A stretch of 6,959 bases of DNA from Chloroflexota bacterium (GCA_019247135.1 JAFAPL010000609.1:1-6959), one strand, 5' to 3'. Counted from the first letter of the stretch, positions 1 to 5,607 are shown. The notes: a model not told the origin generated them from the letters alone. Translations and numbers: made by a program.

Positions 1-909
1 CTGGAGCCAGCACTGCGTGCACTTGATGCAGGTATCGAAGTTGACCAGTGGACGGCGTGTTCGCGTGCTCCACTTTTTGTAGATCGGGTTGCGCGTGCCG
101 ACCTTCATCGCCTCGACGATGATGCCCTCGCGCATCTGGGTCCAGCCTGGCTTATCGTACTGCTCGTATTCGACCGCGCTGCCCTCGCCAGGCTGCACGT
201 GGCGGACTTTGATCTGGCCGTACGTCGCGGTCACGGCCTCGACGCGCATCTCGTCGTTGTTGGTGCGCTCGCGCACGATGTCGAGCACCGCTTCGAGCGA
301 GATGATCTGCGGTGCGAGGCGCGCCACCGCGGCCAGACAATTGAAGTCCGTGTTGTCGTCGTTGTAGACCCAGAGTCCGCCGAAGCTGGCCGAACCGTCA
401 GGGGCAAAGACACCCGCGTGCACCGGGCTCGGCACAATCGCGAGATTCCATGCGTACGGCTTGGCGCGCGTGGCCTTCAACACCTCTTCTGGATCCTTGT
501 CGGAGGTGACGACGAGAAATCCATTCGGCAGGACCAGTTTGTTGATGGGCTGGACGCCATACCACGCCCAGGACTCGATGCCTTTGCACATCGTGTCATC
601 GACGACGATCGAGACGTCGACACTCTCAGGCTCGTAGCGAGCCAGCGACGATTCGAGCTCGACCTCGTCGGTCGCCACCACCGCGAAGTTCTTGGCGGGA
701 ATGCCATTGCGCTCTGGCGAATCGCCGTAGCGGGCGAAGGCGGTGCCCACCTTGCCGTCTTTGCGAGCGCCCAGCACGATGCCGCGTGAAATGCGGTTGG
801 CGAGTGTCTTCTGGAAAATGCCGCGGTACACCACTTCGACAGACCACGAGGCCGACTCGGAGGTCGATGCGCCCTGGTCCTGCGTGGGGCCGGTGGCAGA
901 TACAGCCAT
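1..909 (-). CDS. 2-oxoacid:ferredoxin oxidoreductase, fused gamma/delta-type subunit (partial, 3' end outside window)
   Basis: The minus strand is open from an ATG at 909 to the left edge, giving 303 codons with no stop, so the C-terminus is missing. Residues 1-22 are a Ser/Thr-rich extension. Residues 24 to about 235 resemble the gamma domain of pyruvate/2-oxoacid:ferredoxin oxidoreductases, with a motif YGDSPERNGIPAKNF (61-75) where the family has its Gly/Arg-rich core. A linker is followed by C294, C297 and C300 (motif CIKCTQC), the start of a 4Fe-4S ferredoxin-like delta domain. Family knowledge: these thiamine-diphosphate enzymes decarboxylate 2-oxoacids to acyl-CoA and reduce ferredoxin in the cytoplasm. 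The delta domain relays electrons. A GGGAG Shine-Dalgarno (917-921) lies 7 nt before the ATG and supports this start. The glycine-rich GxGGQG motif usual near the N-terminus of gamma subunits is not recognisable (residues 29-35 read RGIFQKT). Alpha and beta subunit genes probably lie downstream, to the left. Substrate is unknown: pyruvate, an aryl pyruvate or oxalate are all possible. Confidence 0.8.
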   Translation of the reverse strand, partial: MAVSATGPTQDQGASTSESASWSVEVVYRGIFQKTLANRISRGIVLGARKDGKVGTAFARYGDSPERNGIPAKNFAVVATDEVELESSLARYEPESVDVSIVVDDTMCKGIESWAWYGVQPINKLVLPNGFLVVTSDKDPEEVLKATRAKPYAWNLAIVPSPVHAGVFAPDGSASFGGLWVYNDDNTDFNCLAAVARLAPQIISLEAVLDIVRERTNNDEMRVEAVTATYGQIKVRHVQPGEGSAVEYEQYDKPGWTQMREGIIVEAMKVGTRNPIYKKWSTRTRRPLVNFDTCIKCTQCWLQ

Positions 910-959
910 TGAGTTTCTCCCGAGAGCGTTGGACTGCTTTGCCTGTTTTAAAGGCTGAA

Positions 960-970
960 TGGTCAGACCA
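960..970. promoter_or_regulatory. FadR-subfamily GntR operator candidate, TGGTCAGACCA
   Basis: TGGTC-A-GACCA is a perfect 5-bp inverted repeat about a single central base. It matches the TNGTNNNACNA consensus known for operators of the FadR subfamily of GntR regulators. It sits just downstream of the predicted -10 box of the oxidoreductase promoter, covering roughly +1 to +12, a position where a bound protein would block initiation. It is also about 60 nt upstream of the divergent crotonase operon. A GntR regulator with an FCD domain is encoded at 2605-3363, so that protein is the natural candidate to bind here. Binding itself is inferred. Confidence 0.55.
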
Positions 971-977
971 ATTTCAC

Positions 978-1006
978 AGCGTACGGCCGGTGGGTACCCG
1001 TGTCAA
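978..1006 (-). promoter_or_regulatory. Predicted sigma-70-type promoter of the oxidoreductase operon
   Basis: Read on the minus strand there is a perfect -35 box TTGACA (1006-1001), a 17-nt spacer, and a -10 box TACGCT (983-978), which keeps the important TA...T positions. Transcription would start near 971, giving a leader of about 60 nt before the ATG at 909. The predicted start lies directly against the palindromic operator at 960-970. The divergent crotonase operon has no equally clear promoter; TAGGAT at 1016-1021 is a weak -10 candidate for it. Confidence 0.55.
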
Positions 1007-1030
1007 CCCGCGGGGTAGGATGGCCTGCGT

Positions 1031-1801
1031 ATGGCCGACTACGTTCTGTCCTCGACCGATGGTCCGGTCGGCATCGTCACGCTCAACCGGCCGAAGCAGC
1101 TGAACGCGCTCGCCGGACCGCTCATGGAAGAGCTTGTCGCCGCTCTGGAGAGCCACGAGGCTGATCAAAACGTCCGCGCGATGGTCGTGACCGGCGGGCC
1201 GGGCGTTTTCGCCGCCGGCGCCGATATAAAGGAGATGGCCGATGCGTCGGCCGTTGACATGTTGCTGCGCAACCGCATCGGCTTGTGGGACCGCCTGCGG
1301 GCGATGACCAAGCCATTGATCGCGGCGGTTGGCGGGTACGCGCTGGGCGGCGGCTGTGAGCTGGCCATGTTGTGCGACATCATCGTCGCCGGTGAAAACG
1401 CCCGCTTCGGACAACCGGAGATCAACGTCGGACTGATTCCCGGGGCGGGTGGCACCCAGCGCCTCACGCGGGCAGTCGGCAAATTTGTGGCCATGGACCT
1501 GGTGTTGACCGGCCGAATGCTCTCGGCTGACGAAGCCTTCCAGCGGGGCCTCGTTTCGCGCGTCGTTGCACAGGAGCTCGTGGTGGAAGAAGCCGTCCGC
1601 CTCGCCAGAGAGCTCGCGGGAAAACCCCCACTTTCGGTGCGGCTCGCCAAAGAGGCCGTCACGCGCGCGTTCGAGGGCCGCGTGGACGACGGCATCGAAT
1701 TCGAGCGCAAGCTCTTTTACCTGTTGTTCGCCACTCAGGACGCGCACGAAGGCATGCGTGCGTTCGTGGACAAGCGCAAGCCGCGGTACGAAGGTCATTA
1801 G
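1031..1801 (+). CDS. Enoyl-CoA hydratase (crotonase family, PaaF/Ech-like)
   Basis: The 256-residue protein has the normal length and full architecture of a crotonase. The oxyanion-hole segment FAAGADIKEM is at residues 60-69. GGGCELA (106-112) carries the first catalytic glutamate, E110, and GQPEINVGLIPGAGG (127-141) carries the second, E130. Their 20-residue spacing equals that of E144/E164 in the rat mitochondrial hydratase, so hydratase activity on 2-enoyl-CoA is likely. The closing segment DKRKPRYEGH is typical of the family C-terminus. AGGA (1017-1020) lies 10 nt before the ATG. The gene stops 3 nt before the next ATG, so it forms an operon with the PaaG-like gene. In fatty acid breakdown it would add water to enoyl-CoA; in phenylacetate breakdown PaaF hydrates 2,3-dehydroadipyl-CoA. 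The sequence alone does not fix the substrate. Confidence 0.9.
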   Translation: MADYVLSSTDGPVGIVTLNRPKQLNALAGPLMEELVAALESHEADQNVRAMVVTGGPGVFAAGADIKEMADASAVDMLLRNRIGLWDRLRAMTKPLIAAVGGYALGGGCELAMLCDIIVAGENARFGQPEINVGLIPGAGGTQRLTRAVGKFVAMDLVLTGRMLSADEAFQRGLVSRVVAQELVVEEAVRLARELAGKPPLSVRLAKEAVTRAFEGRVDDGIEFERKLFYLLFATQDAHEGMRAFVDKRKPRYEGH

Positions 1802-1804
1802 GGC

Positions 1805-2584
1805 ATGGCCGACGAGCTCTTATCGGACGTCAATGACGGCGTTCTGACGCTCACCATGAACAGGCCCGAACGGCTGAATGCCCTCACATCGGAGCTGCTG
1901 CGCTCGCTATCCGATGCGATACGCTCCGCCGAGCGCGACACCAGTGTGCGCTGCATCGTACTGACCGGTGCTGGCCGTGGTTTTTCGTCCGGTGCCGATG
2001 TCACTCGGTTCGGCGTGCAGGCAGACCAGCTGGATCCGGGCGAATCGGTCCGCCGCGACATCAATCCGATGATCCTGCGCATGCGCGCGATCGAGAAACC
2101 GTTGCTGGCCGCGATCAACGGCGTGGCGGCGGGCGCCGGGCTCAGTCTGGCCCTCGCGTGTGACCTGCGCTTCGCGGCCGAGTCGGCCCAGCTCGTGGTC
2201 GCGTTTATCCGGATCGGGCTGGTGCCCGATGCCGGGTCGCTGTTCTTCTTGCCGCGACTGCTCGGGCCGGGCAAGGCGCTCGAGCTGGCGTGGACCGGTG
2301 ACCCCGTGGGCGCTCAGGAAGCGTACGAGCTGGGGCTCTTGAACAAGGTCCTGCCCGATGCCGAGGTCCTGTCACATACGCAGGAGTTGGCGCGACGCCT
2401 GGCGCATGGACCTGCCAAGGCGCAGGCCATGATCAAACGGGCTCTGAACCAGGCGCACGAGCTGCCGCTGGAGCGCGTCCTGGCGCTCGAGGCGGGCTAT
2501 CAAGCGGTTGCGTCGCGCCAACCCGATTTCGCCGAAGGCGTCGCCGCGTTCAGGGAGAAACGGCAGCCGCGTTTTTCACCCTAG
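1805..2584 (+). CDS. PaaG-like enoyl-CoA isomerase (crotonase family)
   Basis: A 259-residue crotonase paralogue with the oxyanion segment FSSGADVTRF (60-69). Aligned with its upstream neighbour, catalytic glutamate E110 is replaced by S114 and E130 by F134. D142 appears in VPDAGS, where the hydratase has Gly. Loss of both glutamates plus an Asp at this site is the pattern of PaaG, the isomerase that converts ring-1,2-epoxyphenylacetyl-CoA to oxepin-CoA and can also shift double bonds in enoyl-CoAs. The C-terminal stretch around YQAVASRQPDFAEGVAAF also resembles PaaG as I remember it. Hydratase activity is therefore unlikely. No PaaABCE epoxidase or PaaZ gene lies in the window, so a general delta3-delta2 enoyl-CoA isomerase role in beta-oxidation is the alternative. 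Translation probably follows closely from the upstream gene across the 3-nt gap. The next gene converges on it 20 nt away. Confidence 0.85.
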   Translation: MADELLSDVNDGVLTLTMNRPERLNALTSELLRSLSDAIRSAERDTSVRCIVLTGAGRGFSSGADVTRFGVQADQLDPGESVRRDINPMILRMRAIEKPLLAAINGVAAGAGLSLALACDLRFAAESAQLVVAFIRIGLVPDAGSLFFLPRLLGPGKALELAWTGDPVGAQEAYELGLLNKVLPDAEVLSHTQELARRLAHGPAKAQAMIKRALNQAHELPLERVLALEAGYQAVASRQPDFAEGVAAFREKRQPRFSP

Positions 2585-2604
2585 ATGCGCCTCGCGATGC
2601 GCTG

Positions 2605-3363
2605 TCAGCTGGCCTCCTCGAGGCTCAGCCCTCCGGCCAGCGCGCGCAAGATGCCTTCGCGCACCTCGGTAATGTGCGCGAGCGAGGCCGCGTACGCCGC
2701 CTCCGCGTCATGGGCCACGACCGCCGCGAGGATCGCCTCATGTCCGCGAAGGCTCGTCCGTGGCCGATCGGGCACGTGCAAATAACTCTGCCTGGACTCA
2801 CGCAGCAGGTCCAGGATCACATTATGGAGCCGCAGCAGGATGTGATTGTCTGCCGCGCGCGCGAGCGTGTAATGGAAGGCAGTGTCCTCGTCGACGAATG
2901 GCCGACCGTGTGCAATGCAGTCACGCTGCCGCTCGAGTAGTTGCGAAAGCTCCGCGATATGTTCCCCGGTGGCCCGCGCGGCAGCCAGTCGGGCGATGCC
3001 CGGCTCGATCAGTTCGCGGACTTCCAGTACTTCGGTCAGCTCGCGCTGACCACGCAAGATCGCCGCGGCCAGCGGCGGCACGAGCGCCTCCGTATCCGCC
3101 GTGCGGACGAAAGTGCCGCCGCCCTGACGGCTCTCGATGACACCCTGCATCTCGAGTGCACGCAGCGCTTCGCGCACTGACGTACGGCTTACTTTGAAGC
3201 GCTCGGCCAACTCGCGTTCTGGCGGGATCTGATCACCCGGCGCCCATCGGCCTTCACGAATCAGCGCGTGGATCTGATCGACGATGTGCTCGTAGATTCG
3301 GCTGCGTTTGACAGGCTCAAGGACCACGTCGGGGAGATCGGTCGCCGCCACGACGGACAGCAT
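2605..3363 (-). CDS. GntR-family transcriptional regulator, FadR subfamily with FCD domain
   Basis: The 252-residue protein has an N-terminal winged helix-turn-helix at about residues 15-88, with the GntR signature GDQIPPERELAERFKVSRTS (43-62) followed by VREALRALEMQGVIE and the wing RQGGGTFV. An all-helical FCD effector domain covers about residues 105-245. D160, H164 (DTAFH), H208 (RGHEAI) and H230 (LAHI) match the four metal ligands of metal-dependent FCD regulators, which usually sense small carboxylic acids. E. coli FadR itself has a different ligand domain. The protein should bind DNA as a dimer at TNGTNNNACNA-type sites, and such a site stands at 960-970. The gene ends 20 nt from the crotonase operon, convergent with it, and starts 47 nt from the divergent molybdoenzyme gene. 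No clear Shine-Dalgarno precedes the ATG, so the start could lie a few codons downstream. The effector is unknown; an acyl or aryl carboxylate linked to the neighbouring pathway is a reasonable guess. Confidence 0.9.
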   Translation of the reverse strand: MLSVVAATDLPDVVLEPVKRSRIYEHIVDQIHALIREGRWAPGDQIPPERELAERFKVSRTSVREALRALEMQGVIESRQGGGTFVRTADTEALVPPLAAAILRGQRELTEVLEVRELIEPGIARLAAARATGEHIAELSQLLERQRDCIAHGRPFVDEDTAFHYTLARAADNHILLRLHNVILDLLRESRQSYLHVPDRPRTSLRGHEAILAAVVAHDAEAAYAASLAHITEVREGILRALAGGLSLEEAS

Positions 3364-3372
3364 AACGTGAGC

Positions 3373-3408
3373 GTCAAGCGTTAAACTCGTCAGCTCCAGG
3401 CGCTTGAC
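3373..3408. repeat. 8-bp inverted repeat in the divergent regulator/molybdoenzyme gap
   Basis: GTCAAGCG (3373-3380) is repeated as its exact complement CGCTTGAC (3401-3408), separated by 20 nt. The pair fills most of the 47-nt gap between the two divergent start codons, and its right arm ends 2 nt before the molybdoenzyme ATG. It could be a bipartite operator for autoregulation or an mRNA hairpin covering the molybdoenzyme start. A half-conserved GntR core, GTTAAAC, lies inside at 3380-3386 but lacks the flanking T and A of the consensus. Confidence 0.4.
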
Positions 3409-3410
3409 TG

Positions 3411-4022
3411 ATGGCCTTCAACTTCTTTCGCCGACAGCTCAACGAGCGCGAGCGCGCCGTCGCGGATCGGCTCCCACCGGGTCAATATCTCACCGAAAAA
3501 TGGCCTGTCCTGCACTACGGCAGCGTGCCCAGGGTGGACCTCGCGACATGGGACTTCACCGTCGATGGTCTGGTGGAGCAGCCGCTGCGCTTGACCTATG
3601 AAGAGTTCAAACAACTACCACGGCGCACACTGACCTCAGATGTGCACTGCGTCACGCGATGGAGCCTGCTCGACAGCGCGTGGGAAGGTGTGCCGGTCTC
3701 CGAAATCGTGGCACGGGTCAAGCCGAAGGCCGACGCCACTCACGTGATGGTGCATGCCGAGCACGGGTTCACCGCGAACCTGGCGCTCGACGACTTCTTG
3801 CATGACCAGAACATGCTGGTCGACACGCGTAATGGTGAGCCGATCGCTCCGGAGCATGGCTGGCCGCTGCGGCTGTTCGTCCCGCACCTGTATTTCTGGA
3901 AGAGTGCGAAGTGGGTGCGTCGCATCGAATTCATGCAGGGCGACCGTCCAGGGTTCTGGGAGCAGTACGGCTATCACATGCACGGCGATCCGTGGAAAGA
4001 GGAGCGCTACGCGTGGCAGTGA
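3411..4022 (+). CDS. Sulfite oxidase-like molybdopterin oxidoreductase (YuiH-type, short cytoplasmic form)
   Basis: This 203-residue protein is essentially a single molybdopterin-binding oxidoreductase domain. VHCVTRWS (78-85) contains C80, the cysteine that ligates molybdenum in the sulfite oxidase/YedY superfamily. It is followed by the expected WEGVPV segment, and later by MVHAEHGFTANL and HGWPLRLFVPHLYFWKSAKW, which are typical of the fold. The length fits the short YuiH-like subgroup, which lacks both the heme domain and the C-terminal dimerisation domain of true sulfite oxidases. No signal peptide or twin-arginine motif is visible (the N-terminus is MAFNFFRRQL), so a cytoplasmic location is likely. 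The physiological substrate of this subgroup is not established. The ATG is chosen for the N-terminal match; a Shine-Dalgarno is weak at best (AGG at 3398-3400). No molybdenum cofactor genes are adjacent. The gene is divergent from the GntR regulator and may be under its control. Confidence 0.85.
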   Translation: MAFNFFRRQLNERERAVADRLPPGQYLTEKWPVLHYGSVPRVDLATWDFTVDGLVEQPLRLTYEEFKQLPRRTLTSDVHCVTRWSLLDSAWEGVPVSEIVARVKPKADATHVMVHAEHGFTANLALDDFLHDQNMLVDTRNGEPIAPEHGWPLRLFVPHLYFWKSAKWVRRIEFMQGDRPGFWEQYGYHMHGDPWKEERYAWQ

Positions 4023-4041
4023 ACCGCCCGCGGCCGTTCTG

Positions 4042-4069
4042 CTGACCGCTGCGAGCCAATTGCTATACT
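4042..4069 (+). promoter_or_regulatory. rpsF promoter, extended -10 TGCTATACT, giving a leaderless transcript
   Basis: TATACT (4064-4069) preceded by TG (TGCTATACT, from 4061) is a near-perfect extended -10 element. A partial -35, CTGACC (4042-4047), lies 16 nt upstream. Only 7 nt separate the -10 box from the GTG start of rpsF at 4077, so transcription should begin at or within a base or two of the start codon. The sequence CCAATTGCTATACT recurs with one change before rpsR (4980-4993). Confidence 0.7.
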
Positions 4070-4076
4070 CGCCGCG

Positions 4077-4406
4077 GTGCGCGACTACGAATTGATGGTG
4101 GTTCTCGACCCCAACCTCGAGGACAGTGCCGTCGAAGCCCTCAATACACGCATCCAGACGCTCGTCAGCCAGCGCGGCGGAAGCGTCGAGTCTGTGGACT
4201 CCTGGGGCCGCCGAAGACTGGCCTATCCGATCGGCCGCTACCGTGACGGCATCTACGTCCTCACCCGCATGCATTTGCCGCCCAACACGGCCGCCGAGAT
4301 CGATCGTGCTCTCAACCTGACCGAGAGCGTGATCCGTCACCGGCTTTTCCGTGCGGACGGCCTGGCGCCCGCCGGCGCGTCCGCTACCGCTGCCACACAC
4401 GCGTAG
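4077..4406 (+). CDS. rpsF: Ribosomal protein bS6
   Basis: The 109-residue protein opens with MRDYELMVVLDPNLED, the standard bS6 N-terminus, and continues with RRLAYPIGRYRDGIYVL (71-87... approximate) and the alpha/beta ending LNLTESVIRHRLFR. bS6 binds the central domain of 16S rRNA on the small-subunit platform as a partner of bS18, whose gene lies two positions downstream. The GTG start is fixed by the family N-terminus. No Shine-Dalgarno is present, and the promoter -10 box ends 7 nt upstream, so initiation on a leaderless message is expected. The C-terminal tail (about residues 95-109) is Ala-rich and probably disordered. ssb follows after 40 nt in the usual rpsF-ssb-rpsR order. Confidence 0.96.
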   Translation: MRDYELMVVLDPNLEDSAVEALNTRIQTLVSQRGGSVESVDSWGRRRLAYPIGRYRDGIYVLTRMHLPPNTAAEIDRALNLTESVIRHRLFRADGLAPAGASATAATHA

Positions 4407-4446
4407 AAGCGCGGTGTAGTCTTCAGCGGCGAAAGGGAGACTTCCG

Positions 4447-4899
4447 ATGGCGGGCCTATGCAAGGTAATCGTCGTGGGCAACCTCGGGCGCGACCCCGAG
4501 AAGCGCTACACCCAGGATGGTCGAGCCATCACTCGCTTCAGTGTGGCGGCCACGACGCGACGCAAAGAACGTGACGGCGAATGGGCGGATCACACCGAGT
4601 GGTTCAACGTGACCGTGTTCTCGCGACAGGCAGAGACGCTGGCCGAGCGCCTGCAGAAAGGGACACGCGTGTACGTCGAAGGACGGCTCGAGTCGCGCCA
4701 GTATGAGACCCAGAATGGCCAGAAAGGCTTCGCCCTTGACGTCGTGGCCAACGAGGTCCTGCCGCTAGACGCGCGGCCGCGCGACGACTTCGGTGGCGGT
4801 GGTGGCGGCGGCGAGTACGAGCCGTCGGCGGCGTCTGCACGCCCGGCCCCGCGCCGCCCGATGGACGAGTCGACGGATCTCGAAGACTTGCCGTTCTAG
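4447..4899 (+). CDS. ssb: Single-stranded DNA-binding protein
   Basis: A 150-residue SSB. The OB-fold occupies about residues 1-110, with KVIVVGNLGRDPEKRYTQDG near the N-terminus, WFNVTVFSRQAETLAERLQKG in the middle and the strand VYVEGRLESRQYE. Residues about 115-143 form a flexible linker that opens with a run of seven glycines encoded by GGT/GGC codons. The protein ends in the acidic tip DLEDLPF, which in SSBs recruits replication and repair partners. It coats single-stranded DNA as a tetramer during replication, repair and recombination. A good Shine-Dalgarno, GGGAGA (4435-4440), stands 6 nt before the ATG, unlike the leaderless rpsF start. The gene is cotranscribed with rpsF across 40 nt. 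Confidence 0.96.
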   Translation: MAGLCKVIVVGNLGRDPEKRYTQDGRAITRFSVAATTRRKERDGEWADHTEWFNVTVFSRQAETLAERLQKGTRVYVEGRLESRQYETQNGQKGFALDVVANEVLPLDARPRDDFGGGGGGGEYEPSAASARPAPRRPMDESTDLEDLPF

Positions 4900-4904
4900 C
4901 GCGG

Positions 4905-4951
4905 GCGGTCCATCGTCGACCGCTATGCGTAGTGCCAGTATGACGGTCGAC
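4905..4951 (+). other. Overlapping hairpins between ssb and rpsR (possible attenuator or weak terminator)
   Basis: Five bases after the ssb stop, GCGGTC (4905-4910) pairs with GACCGC (4918-4923) around a 7-nt loop. A second, mutually exclusive pairing joins GTCGACCG (4915-4922) with CGGTCGAC (4944-4951) around 21 nt. No T-run follows either stem, so a classical intrinsic terminator is not supported. The two alternative pairings could form a switch, or simply be two weak stems. Confidence 0.35.
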
Positions 4952-4963
4952 CGAGGCTGATTG

Positions 4964-4993
4964 CTGATCGCGCACGGCACCAATCGCTATACT
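4964..4993 (+). promoter_or_regulatory. Internal promoter of rpsR, GCTATACT box
   Basis: TATACT (4988-4993) lies in CCAATCGCTATACT (4980-4993), which matches the rpsF promoter segment (4056-4069) at 13 of 14 positions. A weak CTGATC (4964-4969) lies 18 nt upstream in the -35 region, echoing CTGACC in the rpsF promoter. Transcription would start near 5000, giving rpsR its own leader of about 59 nt. The recurrence of the same box supports both sites. Confidence 0.6.
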
Positions 4994-5006
4994 GAAGCGC
5001 CTTTCT

Positions 5007-5028
5007 GCCCCTGCCCTGAAGTAGGGGC
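5007..5028 (+). promoter_or_regulatory. Hairpin in the rpsR leader
   Basis: GCCCCT (5007-5012) pairs perfectly with AGGGGC (5023-5028) around a 10-nt loop, between the predicted rpsR transcription start and its ribosome binding site (GAGGAAGGA, 5038-5046). The position suits translational control of rpsR. In several bacteria the S6:S18 pair binds its own mRNA leader; I cannot show that this stem carries that motif. Confidence 0.35.
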
Positions 5029-5058
5029 TGCAACCCAGAGGAAGGATGCACTGACATC

Positions 5059-5607
5059 GTGGTTATGACTCCTGCGCCTGCCACGGCCCCCGCCGCGGCA
5101 CGTCCCTCGTCCGGGCTACGCCGGCGACCCGGCGAGTTCGGTACTGGCGGCGGCGGCCGCAAGTTCACACTCCGCCGCAAGGTCTGCGCGTTCTGCGTCG
5201 ACAAGATCAAAGAGGTCGATTACAAGGACCTCGCCAGGCTCCGCCGCTTCCTGTCCGAGCGCGGCAAGATCGAGCCTCGCCGCAAGACTGGCACGTGTGC
5301 GGCGCACCAGCGCTCGCTGAACATCGCTCTCAAACGCGCACGCGAGCTCGCGCTGCTGCCGTTCACGGCTGAGCACATCCGTGTCACCGGTGTGCTGGTC
5401 CGCGAACCCGGCGCGCCACCGTACCGGGGTGCCCGACCGGGCCGCGAAGTGACGGAACCCACCGAGCCAGCAGAAAGCGCGAACGGCACGGCGGCCGCGC
5501 CAGTGCCAGCGCCATCTCCCGAGAGCCCAGAGACGGTGGCTGAAGACTCGAGCGCACAGGGCGTGCAGGAAGCGCCGACGACGGGACCCACAGCCCAGGA
5601 GAGCTGA
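5059..5607 (+). CDS. rpsR: Ribosomal protein bS18 with long C-terminal extension
   Basis: The conserved bS18 core spans about residues 38-102, with [39 protein letters not shown] and [21 protein letters not shown]43, C46, C80 and H83 form a CxxC...CxxH set, the zinc-binding (C+) version of bS18. The protein pairs with bS6 on the 30S platform. At 182 residues it is about twice the usual 75-90: an N-terminal Ala/Pro/Gly-rich stretch of about 35 residues precedes the core, and about 80 residues follow it. That tail is rich in Pro, Ala, Glu, Thr and Ser, acidic, and probably disordered. GTG at 5059 is chosen because GAGGAAGGA (5038-5046) lies 12 nt upstream; ATG 5065 would be too far away. A three-codon ATG-CAC-TGA unit (5047-5055) lies between the ribosome binding site and the start. 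The foldase gene begins 12 nt downstream. Confidence 0.93.
   Translation: MVMTPAPATAPAAARPSSGLRRRPGEFGTGGGGRKFTLRRKVCAFCVDKIKEVDYKDLARLRRFLSERGKIEPRRKTGTCAAHQRSLNIALKRARELALLPFTAEHIRVTGVLVREPGAPPYRGARPGREVTEPTEPAESANGTAAAPVPAPSPESPETVAEDSSAQGVQEAPTTGPTAQES

Noticed and set aside
199..789. 196-codon plus-strand open frame in the first kilobase
   Set aside because: It is the antisense of the oxidoreductase subunit, whose CxxCxxC motif and Shine-Dalgarno mark the real coding strand.
974..1798. 274-codon open frame on the minus strand opposite the enoyl-CoA hydratase
   Set aside because: It mirrors a gene with intact catalytic motifs. Its translation has no recognisable domain and is typical of antisense frames in GC-rich DNA.
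3636..4481. 281-codon minus-strand open frame across the molybdoenzyme and rpsF
   Set aside because: It overlaps two clearly real genes and the rpsF promoter, and has no domain-like sequence.
4791..4815. GGT/GGC repeat as a possible microsatellite or phase-variable tract
   Set aside because: It encodes the in-frame seven-glycine linker of SSB, a common feature. Changes in its length by whole codons would not switch the gene off.
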